The notes under the pieces: generated by a model
Databases searched by the model: none
What the model saw: the letters and a program-made list of their open reading frames with translations, nothing else
Told to the model about the DNA's origin: nothing
Translations under genes and position numbers: made by a program
Shown here: positions 55,880 to 64,000 of the stretch, one piece after another
How positions within the stretch are numbered: position 1 is the first letter of the stretch
How the letters are laid out: the number at the start of each line of letters is the position of its first letter
NCBI RefSeq assembly: GCF_001417955.2
Contig: NZ_LKTM01000001.1
Coordinates: forward strand, 372,001-436,000
Direction: 5' to 3'
DNA length: 64,000 nucleotides
Source: Mycobacterium gordonae
GTDB lineage: Bacteria > Actinomycetota > Actinomycetes > Mycobacteriales > Mycobacteriaceae

Positions 55880-57664
55880 TCAGAACGCGGTTCCGAAGGC
55901 GCCGACCGGTGTCGTCGACGGGGGCGCGCCCGTCCATGCGCTGACGATCTGAGAGAGCGCGTGCTGAAAGACGCGGACTTCGAAACCGGCGAACAGGGTC
56001 AACAGCCCGGCGTTGGCGGCCAGTGGTCCGCCGAGCGCATAGATGCTGCCGCCCACCGGATCGCCGTCGGCGATCATCTCGGCGCCGGTCAGCATGATGT
56101 TGACGTTGTAGGACGGGACGGAGGTCAGCAGCGCGTTGGCGACATCAGCCGTCGGTAGCAACGTGGCATAAGCCGCCGAGGCGGACGTCGAAATCCCGTT
56201 GGCGAAATAGGTGTTCGCGGCCTGCACAGAGCCGATGAAGTTCTGTGGCGAGGACAGGGTGGACGACAGGCCGTTGGCCACGGTGGTGCCGCCGGTGCTG
56301 ATCGACTGCAGGATCGTCGGCACGTCGGGCGTCGGCAGCGCGGGCGGCGTGGCCATCATGGCCCTGATGTCGGCCGCGAAATCGCTGATCCCCTGTTGTG
56401 TTCCGGCGTTCAGCGCCTGGGCGATCTCGAGTGCGCTGACCGGCGGGAGCACCCCGAAACCGGTGGGGACATTCGGTGGATCCGGTGACCAGCCGTGAGT
56501 GGTGCTGCCGTAGCCGAGATTGACGATGACACGCATGTCGGGCTCGATCAGAGAGGCCAGTGGATGACCGATGACCGGGATGGCCCGCAGTGGAGACAGG
56601 ATCGGCAGGTTTTCGGTGGGAATCATGTAGTAGTGCGTCGAGACGGGCCCGACCGTGTTCGTCAACTCCACGGCGGTGCCCCCCGGCGGCACGGTCAGTT
56701 GCTCGGCGGACAGGAACGGGTAGCCGCCGTGCAACTCGAGCAGGCCCAGGAACGCGTTGACATTGGACACGATGTTGAGGGGGTACTGCGGGAAGTCGCC
56801 GAAACCGTCGTACTCCCTGGTGAAGATGTTGGTGGCGAAGGAGTTGTCGGGAGTCGCCGTGCCGAACAGGGTCAGCCCCAGACTCGGCAGGCTCAGCCCC
56901 GGGAATCGGGTCAGCAGTCCGCCGTTGGGGTTCGACGGGTTGCCGACGAGGGTGAAGTTCAGATTCGGTCCGGCACCGAATACGTTGCTCGGGTTCAGTG
57001 CCTTCATCTCCATCGAAGCGATGACCGCGCTCTGGGAGTAACCGAACACGTTCACGTTGCCGCCGGGCGGCAAGGAGGAGAAGGCTTGGGTGATGGCGTT
57101 GTTCAGGATCGTCAGACCACGCGCCGCTGACACGTCGAAAGTCAGGTCCTGGACGCCCGTCAGCGGATAGAGACCCTCGGGCGTGTTGATACCGATGTTG
57201 GGGCCGCCGGGGAAGAAGGGGTCGATATACATCGGCGGGATGCCCTGGATGTAGTCCGGGATCGGGATCGGGTAGCCGCTGGCGCCCATGACCAGGGTGA
57301 CGGCAGCTGCCGGGGCGGCGGCCACGTTGGTCAACAGCGACCGGATCGGCGAAATAGCTGAGTCCAGAGCGCCGGCAACGGCATTGGCGATTTCGGTCTC
57401 CAGGTAGGCAAGGCCACCGCTGGACAGCGCACGAGCGAACTGCGCGTGGAACTCCGCCGCCTGTCCCAGCACTGCCTGACCCTCGCGGCCGTAGGTGTCG
57501 AAGAGATTCGCGATGGCCGCCGACACTTCGTCAGCGGCCGCGGTCGCCAGGCCGATGGTTCCGGCGGCTGCACTCGCGTTGGCGGCGCCGATCGCACCGT
57601 GAACGTCCGCCAGGTCCGCCACGGCCGCTGAGATGAGATCCGGCTGCACGGTCAAATACGACAT
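55880..57664 (-). CDS. PE family protein with PE-PPE hydrolase domain (PE1/PE2-like)
   Basis: 594 aa. The N-terminal PE domain (1 to about 95) ends with the type VII secretion signal Y87-L-E-T-E91. A PE-PPE (PF08237) alpha/beta-hydrolase domain follows, with the nucleophile Ser210 in GYSQS and candidate Asp and His in DGFGDFPQYPLN and STHYYMIP. Such domains act as serine esterases or acyltransferases on cell-wall lipids. AAGGA precedes the ATG. The last copy in transcription order of a five-gene array; a 22-bp palindrome lies about 94 bp upstream of its start. Confidence 0.9.
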   Translation of the reverse strand: MSYLTVQPDLISAAVADLADVHGAIGAANASAAAGTIGLATAAADEVSAAIANLFDTYGREGQAVLGQAAEFHAQFARALSSGGLAYLETEIANAVAGALDSAISPIRSLLTNVAAAPAAAVTLVMGASGYPIPIPDYIQGIPPMYIDPFFPGGPNIGINTPEGLYPLTGVQDLTFDVSAARGLTILNNAITQAFSSLPPGGNVNVFGYSQSAVIASMEMKALNPSNVFGAGPNLNFTLVGNPSNPNGGLLTRFPGLSLPSLGLTLFGTATPDNSFATNIFTREYDGFGDFPQYPLNIVSNVNAFLGLLELHGGYPFLSAEQLTVPPGGTAVELTNTVGPVSTHYYMIPTENLPILSPLRAIPVIGHPLASLIEPDMRVIVNLGYGSTTHGWSPDPPNVPTGFGVLPPVSALEIAQALNAGTQQGISDFAADIRAMMATPPALPTPDVPTILQSISTGGTTVANGLSSTLSSPQNFIGSVQAANTYFANGISTSASAAYATLLPTADVANALLTSVPSYNVNIMLTGAEMIADGDPVGGSIYALGGPLAANAGLLTLFAGFEVRVFQHALSQIVSAWTGAPPSTTPVGAFGTAF

Positions 57665-57757
57665 CGGCCAATCCTTCGCATCGACGAAATACGCGATGTC
57701 GACGGCGCCAACTTGAAGCCCGAATTCCCGCCCGGCGCGGCCGATGCCGGTGAGCCT

Positions 57758-57779
57758 ACATTGACGTCCGCGTCAATGT
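57758..57779. promoter_or_regulatory. Perfect 9-bp-arm palindrome upstream of a PE gene
   Basis: ACATTGACG (57758-57766), TCCG, CGTCAATGT (57771-57779). It lies in the 164-bp gap between two PE genes. TTGACG-N4-CGTCAA resembles sites bound by MerR-type regulators of acyl-CoA genes (LiuR-like), but a TetR site is equally possible. Confidence 0.6.
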
Positions 57780-57828
57780 CGCAGTTCGGCGAGGGAAACT
57801 ACCACTGCCGCAACGGCAATGCACGGGC

Positions 57829-59658
57829 CTAAGCGCCGGTGAGGTCGCCGAGCACGTTGCCGAACGCGTCGGTGATGACCACGAACTCGAAGCCGGCGGC
57901 GAGTGTTCCGATCGCGACGTCAGCGGCGATCGGCTTGGCGAACGCATTGACCAAGCCGCCCACCGGATCACCGTTTACGGCCTGCTGAATCCCGTCCAGG
58001 AACAGGTTGACGTTGTAGGACGGAGCCGTGGTGAGCAGCGAGTTCACGATGTCCGCGGTCGGCAGCGCGACCGCGTAGGTGTCGGCGGCCGCGCTGGTGA
58101 TGGCGGTGGTGATGTTGGTGTTTGCGGACTTCAGCGCGTCGAAGAAGCTGTTCACCGGGGAGGCGGTCGCACCGGGTAATGCGAACGGCAGCGACAGGCC
58201 GCCGCCACCCGAGGGCACCAGGGCGGCCAGGCTGGCCGCCGACGGCAGCGCCGGGGCGCCGATAGCCTTCGTGAAGTTCTGGACACCTTGTCCCGCGAGA
58301 GCGATCTGGTCGCCGACGAAGTTCGTCGGGATCGGCGGCAGCGCTTCGAACGGAACGTGTACGTCGGCGTAGCCGGTGGTGTAGCCGTAGTGCGGGTCGC
58401 CGTAACCCCAGTTGACCAGGTAGGTCAGGTTGGGCTCGAGCAACGCCGCCAACGGTGTTCCGATCACCGGGATGGCCTTGATCGGCGACAGCAGCGGCAG
58501 ACCCGGTTGCGTGATCATGTAGTAGTGGTCCCACGTGTTGCCCGGTGATACGGGCTGCTCGATGAGGCTGTAGCCGGGTGGCAGCGCGTTCGGGTTCAGG
58601 TCGGGGTAGTCGCCATGCACCGTCTGGATACCGAGGAACGCGTTGAGGTCCGCCAGGAAGTTGATCGGGTACCTGGGGAAGTCGGCGTAGCCGTCGTACT
58701 GCAGCGTGTACGTGGTGGTCGGGATGCCCGTGTTGGTCGGGGTGGGGCCGAAGAAGTCCAGTCCCAGTGCCGGCAGCGACAGGCCAGGGAAGCGGGCCAG
58801 CAGCCCGCCGTTCGGGTTCATCGGGTTGCCCAGCAGGGTGAAGCTGAGGTCGTTCGGACCGGGCAGCGTGCCCGCGGCGATCAGGTTGCGCAATTCGAGG
58901 GAGGAGAGGATGGCGCTCTGGGAGTAGCCGAGCACGGACACCGATTGTCCGCCGGTGCTGATCAATCCGTTGGGCCCGAACAACGCGTTGTCCAGGATCT
59001 CCACGCCACGCTGCGCCGACACGTTGAGGGTCAGGTCCTTGATCGCTGTCAGCGGATACAGGCCTTCCGGAGTGTTCAGCGGCAGCGACGGCGCGCCCGC
59101 CAGAAGGTTGTAGCCAGCGGTGATCCAGGGCTTGATGGAGGTCAGGTAGGACGGCGGCGGGATGGGCGTTCCGCTGCCGGCCATGATCAGTGCCGCGTCG
59201 TAGGGTCCGTAGGGCGACACCGGAACGGTTGTGATCTTGGTGCCCGGCCCACCCGGGACCGGTGCACCGAACAGCGACTGGACCGGGGCGAGCAATGGCT
59301 GCAGGGGAGCGAGCAGAGTCTCGATCGGGGAGGCGGCCGCGCCGAACCCGCCTGCGCCGCCCAGAACCTGGGCCGCGTTCGCGATCTCCGCTTCGGCGTA
59401 GGTGAGACTGGCCGCGGCCAGGGCGCGGTTGAACTCCGCGTGGAACGCTGCCGCCTGGCCGATGACCTGCTGGTATTCCTGACCGAACGCTCCGAAGAGT
59501 TGCGCGGCGGCCGCCGAGATCTCGTCGGCCGCGGCGGCGGCCAGGCCGGTCGTCGGGCCCGCGGCGGCCGCGCTGGCCTCGGTGAGGGCGGTCCGGATTC
59601 CCGCCAGGTTCTCGGCGGCGGCGCTGATCAGTTGTGGTTGCGTCGTCAAATACGACAT
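57829..59658 (-). CDS. PE family protein with PE-PPE hydrolase domain
   Basis: 609 aa. PE domain with YxxxE signal YAEAE (about 87-91), a low-complexity Ala/Pro/Gly linker (about 100-145), then the PE-PPE hydrolase domain with Ser246 in GYSQS, DGYADFPRYPIN and WDHYYMITQPGLPLL. The longer linker than in its neighbours may place the hydrolase further from the PE anchor. AAGGGG precedes the ATG. Probably exported to the cell surface by an ESX (likely ESX-5-type) system, none of which is encoded here. Confidence 0.9.
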   Translation of the reverse strand: MSYLTTQPQLISAAAENLAGIRTALTEASAAAAGPTTGLAAAAADEISAAAAQLFGAFGQEYQQVIGQAAAFHAEFNRALAAASLTYAEAEIANAAQVLGGAGGFGAAASPIETLLAPLQPLLAPVQSLFGAPVPGGPGTKITTVPVSPYGPYDAALIMAGSGTPIPPPSYLTSIKPWITAGYNLLAGAPSLPLNTPEGLYPLTAIKDLTLNVSAQRGVEILDNALFGPNGLISTGGQSVSVLGYSQSAILSSLELRNLIAAGTLPGPNDLSFTLLGNPMNPNGGLLARFPGLSLPALGLDFFGPTPTNTGIPTTTYTLQYDGYADFPRYPINFLADLNAFLGIQTVHGDYPDLNPNALPPGYSLIEQPVSPGNTWDHYYMITQPGLPLLSPIKAIPVIGTPLAALLEPNLTYLVNWGYGDPHYGYTTGYADVHVPFEALPPIPTNFVGDQIALAGQGVQNFTKAIGAPALPSAASLAALVPSGGGGLSLPFALPGATASPVNSFFDALKSANTNITTAITSAAADTYAVALPTADIVNSLLTTAPSYNVNLFLDGIQQAVNGDPVGGLVNAFAKPIAADVAIGTLAAGFEFVVITDAFGNVLGDLTGA

Positions 59659-59764
59659 CTGCTAATCCCCTTCACGGCCAGGGCAATTTCAGGTGTCAGA
59701 CTAGAACGGTCCGGCCGACCGCATTGTGCTTTTAGAAGCTAAATATTTTTGGGACGGTCAGTCT

Positions 59765-61417
59765 TCAGGGGATCAGGGACTGAATGTCCTGGAGGGTGTT
59801 CACGACCGCTTCGGTGAGCACCAGGAACTCCACCGCGCCGGCCACCGTGGCCAGACCAACGTCGGCTGCGATGGGCAGCCCGATCGCGTTGATCAGGTTG
59901 CCCTGCGCCAATTGCTGGGTGAACAGCGCCGCGTTGTAGGCGGGCAGCGAGGTCACCACGGACGTGGCGATATCGGCAGTGGGCAACAGGACGGCGTAGT
60001 TGGTCGCGGCGATCGATCCCACCGTGTTGGCGATCTGCTGCGGTGTCGGCAGTGCGGCCACCTTGGCCCCGATCTCGGTCGGCGACGGCAGCGAGAATGT
60101 CGGAGCAGTCACCGGCTGGCTGGCCATGGCCTGCAGGTCGGCGCTGAAGTGGTTGATGCCCTGCTGGGTTCCGTTGGCCAGGGCGTTGAACACGGTACCC
60201 GGGGCGACATCGGGGAACAGTCCGAACGGCGTCGGGAGGTCGGCCGGACTCGTGGAGTAGCCGTAGTTCGGGTCGCCGTAGCCGAGATTGACCAGCACCC
60301 TCATGTTCGGCTCGATCAGGTTGGCCAGCGGGTTGCCGATACCGGGTACGGCGCGCAGCGGTTGCAGCAGCGGCAGGTGCTCGGTCGGCAGGATGTAGTA
60401 GCTGGTGTTGCCGGTGTAGCCCGGCGACGTCTGCAGCGGTATGGCGGCGTTGATCTGCGCCTGGGTCAGGTTGAGGTATTGCGGGTGAACAAAGACGATG
60501 CCGGCGACCGCGTTCAGGTCGGAGATGAGATTGAGCGGGTACTTCGGGAAATCGGCGAAGCCGTCGTACTCGAGCGTGTAATTGCGGACCGGGTAGATGG
60601 TGTCCGACGGTGTGGCGCCGTAGAACTCCAGACCCAGGCTCGACATGACCAGCCCCGGGAACCGGGACAGGAGACCGCCATTGGGGTTCATCTCGTTGCC
60701 GGTCAGGACGAAGTTCAGCATGTTCGCCGGGGGCGGGGTGGCGCCGAAACTCGACAGACCCGCCGCGAGATTGCGCATGTACAGCGACGAGATGACGGCG
60801 CTCTGTGAGACGCCGAAGACGGTGACCGACTGGTTCAGATCGTGAATCTGGTGGTAGACGGCGTTGTCCATGGTGGTGAGACCGATCTGGACCGATCTGT
60901 TGAAGTACAGACTGCGGACGCCGGTCAGCGGGTAAAGCTCTTCGGGCGTGTTCAGCCCTTGCAGTTGTGCAACGGTAGTGCCGATGTAGTTGTTGGCCTT
61001 CTGCAGAAACTCCGCCGTGACGATCGGAACACCGGTGCCGCTGAGAACCAGCGAGATGTCGTTGGGCACCCAGGGGATCGCTGCCGCGGTCGCCGCCTGC
61101 GCGGTCGGCGCGAACGCTCCGCCCAGTGCTGCGGCGGCGGCCGTCTCGGCTTGCGCATAGGCCGAACCCGCCGCCGCCAGCGTCCGCTGGAATTCACCGT
61201 GGAACGCCTCGAATTGCCTTACCACGTCCTGGTATTCGCGCCCGAACGTGCCGAAGAGGTTGGCGATCGCCGCGGACACCTCGTCGCCTGCCGCCGCCAG
61301 CAGGCTCGACGTCGGGGTAGCCGCGGCCGCACTGGCCGCGCTGAGTGCCGCGCCGATCCCTTCGATGTCGGTGGCAGCCGCCACCATCGCCTGTGGCTCC
61401 GCCAGCAAAAACGACAT
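59765..61417 (-). CDS. PE family protein with PE-PPE hydrolase domain
   Basis: 550 aa. PE domain with YAQAE signal, then the hydrolase domain in which the nucleophile motif is GVSQS instead of GYSQS. DGFADFPKYPLN and SYYILPTEHLPLLQPLRAVPGIGNPLANLIEPN are conserved. C-terminal membrane-like tail ADVGLATVAGAVEFLVLTEAV. AAGGGA precedes the ATG. The Tyr-to-Val change beside the catalytic Ser is unique among the four complete copies. Confidence 0.9.
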   Translation of the reverse strand: MSFLLAEPQAMVAAATDIEGIGAALSAASAAAATPTSSLLAAAGDEVSAAIANLFGTFGREYQDVVRQFEAFHGEFQRTLAAAGSAYAQAETAAAAALGGAFAPTAQAATAAAIPWVPNDISLVLSGTGVPIVTAEFLQKANNYIGTTVAQLQGLNTPEELYPLTGVRSLYFNRSVQIGLTTMDNAVYHQIHDLNQSVTVFGVSQSAVISSLYMRNLAAGLSSFGATPPPANMLNFVLTGNEMNPNGGLLSRFPGLVMSSLGLEFYGATPSDTIYPVRNYTLEYDGFADFPKYPLNLISDLNAVAGIVFVHPQYLNLTQAQINAAIPLQTSPGYTGNTSYYILPTEHLPLLQPLRAVPGIGNPLANLIEPNMRVLVNLGYGDPNYGYSTSPADLPTPFGLFPDVAPGTVFNALANGTQQGINHFSADLQAMASQPVTAPTFSLPSPTEIGAKVAALPTPQQIANTVGSIAATNYAVLLPTADIATSVVTSLPAYNAALFTQQLAQGNLINAIGLPIAADVGLATVAGAVEFLVLTEAVVNTLQDIQSLIP

Positions 61418-61476
61418 AGGTGCAGTCCCTTCCCCTCGACCCCCCGCAAGCTTTGCGCAAGCGTAAAGGGGACCTT

Positions 61477-61490
61477 CCGAAACTGTCTGG
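61477..61490 (-). promoter_or_regulatory. Shared 14-bp element upstream of PE gene (copy 1)
   Basis: On the minus strand CCAGACAGTTTCGG, 60 bp before the PE gene at 59765-61417. It matches the element before the next PE gene at 12 of 14 positions, suggesting a conserved promoter part of the duplicated unit. An adjoining TGGCGT-TT-ACGCCA palindrome occurs only here. Confidence 0.4.
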
Positions 61491-61514
61491 CGTTTACGCC
61501 ATTCGGCCCGAAAG

Positions 61515-63104
61515 TCAGGGGATGAGGGCGCTGATGTCCTTGATGTTCTCGGAGATCGCCTTGGCGATGACGAGGAATTCGACGATGCCGGCGATGGTGG
61601 CCAGTCCGACGTCGGCGGCGAGCGGATATCCGATGGCGTTGATGAGGTTGCCCTGCAGCAGCTCGCTCAGGAAAAGCTGCGAGTCGTACAGCGGCATGGT
61701 GGTGGCGAAGGCGAGCGCGGTGTCGGCGGTGGGGAGCAGGACGGCGTAGTCGGTCGAGATGACCGTGGCGGCGGTGTTCACGATCTTCTCCGGCGACGGG
61801 AGCGCGGCCAGTGTCGCCATCAGGTCCGCGGGTTGCGGCGGAGTGAAGGACGGGATGGTGATCGGTTGTGCCATCAGCTTCTGCACTTCGGCGGTGAAGT
61901 CGTGGATGCCTTGTTGTGTTCCGGCGGTGAGGGCTTCGATGACCGTGCCCGGGCTGACGTCCGGGAACAAACCGAACGGGGTGCGGATGTCCGCGGGACT
62001 GGTCGAGTAGCCGTGGTAGGGGTCGCCGTAGCCCAGGTTGACGATCACCTTCAGGTCGGGTTCGACAAGGGCGGCGAGTGGGTTCCCGATGCCGGGAATC
62101 AGGCGCAGCGGCGCCAGCAGGGGCAGGTTCTCGGTGGGGATCATGTAGTAGTCGGTCACGCCGGTGTAGCCCGGTGAGGTTGTCAGCTTGATGGCGCCGT
62201 CGACCTGCGGCACCGTGAGATCCAGGTACTTGACGTGCACGGTCGCGATCCCCATCACCGCGTTGAGGTCGGAGATGAAATTGAGCGGATACCGGGGGAA
62301 GTCGGCGAAACCGTCGTACTCCTGGGTGTAGATGGCGGTCGGGTAGAGCGTGTCCGACGGTGTCCCGCCGTAGAACGACAGACCGAGGGTCGGCAGCGTC
62401 AGACCGGGGAAACGCGCCAGCATGCCGCCGTTGGGATTCATCTCATTGCCGACGAGGACGAAGTTGAGCTTCCCCTGGTAGGGCGAGCCCATGGCGGCCA
62501 GCTTCTGCATTTCCAGCGAGGCGATGATCGCGCTCTGGGAGTAGCCGAAGATGGTGAGGCTGTTTCCGGGAATGGCCAACTGCGCTTGAATCGCGTTGTC
62601 CATGATCGTCAGGCCCTCGACGACCGACTGGTTGAGCGTCATGCTCTTCACGCCGGTGATCGGATACAGGTTCTCCGGGGTGTACAGCGGTAGGCGGGCG
62701 GTGAGTGTGCGGACATAGAGTTCGTTGGCCTTCTCGACGTACGCCGCTGACGGAATGGGCACACCGGTGGGTCCGACGAACAACGAGGTCAGGTTGGCGG
62801 CGAAGGGCGGAATCGCGGCGGCGCTGGCGGCCTCGGTCTGCACATAGGCGTTCGCCGCCGCGGACAGGGTCTGCTGGAAGGTGGTCTGGAATGCCTCGAC
62901 TTGCCCGACGAGTGCCTGGAACTCCTGCCCGTGACTGCCGAACAGATTCGCAATGGCTGCCGAGACCTCGTCGGCGGCCGCGGCCAGCAGGCCGGTGGTC
63001 GGCGCTGCCGCGGCCGCGCTCGCGGCGCTGACCGTCGAACCGATGTTCCCGATGTCCGTGACTGCTGTCGTGATGACCTCCGGCGCGACAAGCAGATTCG
63101 TCAT
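61515..63104 (-). CDS. PE family protein with PE-PPE hydrolase domain
   Basis: 529 aa from the ATG at 63104 (a TTG seven codons earlier is not favoured). PE domain with YVQTE signal; hydrolase domain with GYSQS, DGFADFPRYPLN, DYYMIPTENLPLLAPLRLIPGIGNPLAALVEPD. The C-terminal 250 residues are very similar to those of the truncated copy at the window edge, pointing to a recent duplication. GGGGGAAGAG lies upstream of the start. Confidence 0.9.
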   Translation of the reverse strand: MTNLLVAPEVITTAVTDIGNIGSTVSAASAAAAAPTTGLLAAAADEVSAAIANLFGSHGQEFQALVGQVEAFQTTFQQTLSAAANAYVQTEAASAAAIPPFAANLTSLFVGPTGVPIPSAAYVEKANELYVRTLTARLPLYTPENLYPITGVKSMTLNQSVVEGLTIMDNAIQAQLAIPGNSLTIFGYSQSAIIASLEMQKLAAMGSPYQGKLNFVLVGNEMNPNGGMLARFPGLTLPTLGLSFYGGTPSDTLYPTAIYTQEYDGFADFPRYPLNFISDLNAVMGIATVHVKYLDLTVPQVDGAIKLTTSPGYTGVTDYYMIPTENLPLLAPLRLIPGIGNPLAALVEPDLKVIVNLGYGDPYHGYSTSPADIRTPFGLFPDVSPGTVIEALTAGTQQGIHDFTAEVQKLMAQPITIPSFTPPQPADLMATLAALPSPEKIVNTAATVISTDYAVLLPTADTALAFATTMPLYDSQLFLSELLQGNLINAIGYPLAADVGLATIAGIVEFLVIAKAISENIKDISALIP

Positions 63105-63171
63105 GGGCGTCTCTTCCCCCGTCAAACGCGGTGGTCTCGGTCAGATTGGCCGCCAGCGTATGACGAGGCCG

Positions 63172-63185
63172 CCGAATCTGTCCGG
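63172..63185 (-). promoter_or_regulatory. Shared 14-bp element upstream of PE gene (copy 2)
   Basis: On the minus strand CCGGACAGATTCGG, 68 bp before the PE gene at 61515-63104. Counterpart of the element at 61477-61490. Confidence 0.4.
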
Positions 63186-63213
63186 GTTTTGGCGCTATCG
63201 GGGAGCGCCGAGA

Positions 63214-64000
63214 CTACGGAATGAGTGCCCGGATGTCGCTGATGTTCTGTGAGATCGCCTTCGAGATGACCAGGAACTGGACGATGCCGGCAATTGTCAC
63301 CAGACCGACATCGGCGGCGATGGGATATCCGATCGCGTTGACGATGTTGCCCTGCACCAGTTGCTCCAGGAAGAGCTGGGAGTCGTAGAGGGGCAGCGAG
63401 GTCGCAAAGGCCAGCGCCGTATCGGCGGCTGGGAGCAGCACGGCGTAGTCGGTCGAGATGACCGTGGCGGCGGTGTTCACGATCTTCTCCGGTGACGGCA
63501 GGTTCGACAACGTGGCAATGAGGTCGGCGGGCTGCGGGGGCGTGAATGTCGGGAACTCGATCGGCTGCGTGGCCAGGGCCTGCAGTTCGGTGTGGAAGTC
63601 CTGGATCCCCTGGCGGGTTCCGTTGGCGAAAGCGTCGATGAGGGTGCTGGGACTGACTTCCGGGAAGAGGCCGAACGGGGTCTGCACGTCGGCGTAGCTG
63701 GTCGAATAACCGTAGTTGGGGTCGCCGTAACCGAGATTGACGATCACTTCCAGGTTGGGTTCGATCAGGGCGGCGAGCGGGTTCCCGATCACCGGTATCG
63801 CGCGTAGCGGCATGAGCAGCGGTAGTTCCTCGGTGGGAATCATGTAGTAGTAGGTCTTGCCGCCGTTCTCGTAATAGCCGGGCGAAGTGGGTAGTTGAAC
63901 GGCGCTATTGACTTGGGCGGCAGTCAGACTCAGGTATTTCGTGTGCACCGTGGCGATACCCACCACCGCGTTGAGGTCGGAGATGAAGTTGAGCGGATAC
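63214..64000 (-). CDS. PE-PPE hydrolase-domain protein, 5' end beyond the window
   Basis: C-terminal 261 residues of a fifth tandem copy. The frame runs unbroken to base 64000, where it reads YPLNFISDLNAVVGIATVHTKYLSL, so the PE domain and catalytic Ser lie outside. Visible are KTYYYMIPTEELPLLMPLRAIPVIGNPLAALIEPNLEVIVNLGYGDPNYGYSTS and the C-terminal SLPLYDSQLFLEQLVQGNIVNAIGYPIAADVGLVTIAGIVQFLVISKAI. Closest to the neighbouring copy at 61.5-63.1 kb. Confidence 0.88.
   Translation of the reverse strand, partial: YPLNFISDLNAVVGIATVHTKYLSLTAAQVNSAVQLPTSPGYYENGGKTYYYMIPTEELPLLMPLRAIPVIGNPLAALIEPNLEVIVNLGYGDPNYGYSTSYADVQTPFGLFPEVSPSTLIDAFANGTRQGIQDFHTELQALATQPIEFPTFTPPQPADLIATLSNLPSPEKIVNTAATVISTDYAVLLPAADTALAFATSLPLYDSQLFLEQLVQGNIVNAIGYPIAADVGLVTIAGIVQFLVISKAISQNISDIRALIP

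Overview
The window reads as a chromosomal segment of a Mycobacterium/Mycolicibacterium species. It is GC-rich and coding-dense, with frequent GTG starts. It carries genes largely restricted to mycobacteria: antigen 85, tandem PE genes with PE-PPE hydrolase domains, TIGR00027-type methyltransferases, F420-dependent enzymes and the TreS-maltokinase pair. From memory of the M. tuberculosis H37Rv map, gene order from about 5.3 kb to the right edge follows Rv0116c to Rv0152c closely: ldtA, oxyS, oxcA, fadD7, fusA2, Rv0121c, pepA, treS, mak, (DUF1275 gene), fbpC, htdZ, fadE1, fgd2, Rv0133, ephF, Rv0135c, cyp138, msrA, Rv0138-Rv0142, Rv0143c, Rv0144-Rv0149, PE1/PE2. This was recognised from the proteins, not from a database search.

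Layout. 0-5.3 kb: an NRAMP-related metal transporter and a carboxylic acid reductase. 5.3-14.6 kb: L,D-transpeptidase, a LysR/oxalyl-CoA decarboxylase/acyl-CoA ligase oxalate module, an EF-G paralogue, a PPOX protein and the serine protease PepA. 14.7-19.8 kb: TreS and maltokinase (trehalose to maltose-1-phosphate), a DUF1275 membrane protein, and antigen 85C with a duplicated terminator. 20.0-22.7 kb: an extra marR-ABC exporter operon and a phosphoesterase. 22.7-26.4 kb: htdZ, fadE1, fgd2 and a GNAT gene. 26.4-35.1 kb: a large accessory block absent from the H37Rv order as I remember it. It holds an SDR, an acidic DUF5709-like protein, a TetR regulator facing a ferredoxin reductase plus fatty-acid desaturase pair, an SRPBCC and a luciferase-like enzyme, a DUF1214 protein with TetR, and a sulfotransferase. 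35.1-44.2 kb: ephF, a zinc alcohol dehydrogenase preceded by a tiny shortened molbindin, TetR/cyp138 with twin operators, msrA, Rv0138-Rv0142 and an extra methyltransferase. 44.2-47.3 kb: dps, a ClC channel/antiporter and pirin. 47.3-54.3 kb: TetR, three overlapping methyltransferase genes, an aldehyde dehydrogenase, an SDR and a quinone oxidoreductase. 54.3-55.9 kb: cupin, PPOX, DUF427 and a MerT-like membrane protein. 55.9-64.0 kb: five tandem minus-strand PE-PPE hydrolase genes, the last cut by the window edge.

Themes are cell-envelope lipid and glycan metabolism (Ag85C, trehalose/maltose-1-phosphate, mycolate oxidation, HtdZ/FadE1, desaturase, PE-PPE hydrolases), redox and iron defence (MsrA, Dps, F420 enzymes) and many small TetR/MarR-controlled modules whose operators can be read directly as palindromes. 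Convergent gene ends often carry bidirectional terminator-like palindromes, some of which encode the stop codons. No rRNA, tRNA, CRISPR array, insertion sequence or phage gene was seen. No gene-free stretch exceeds 300 bases.
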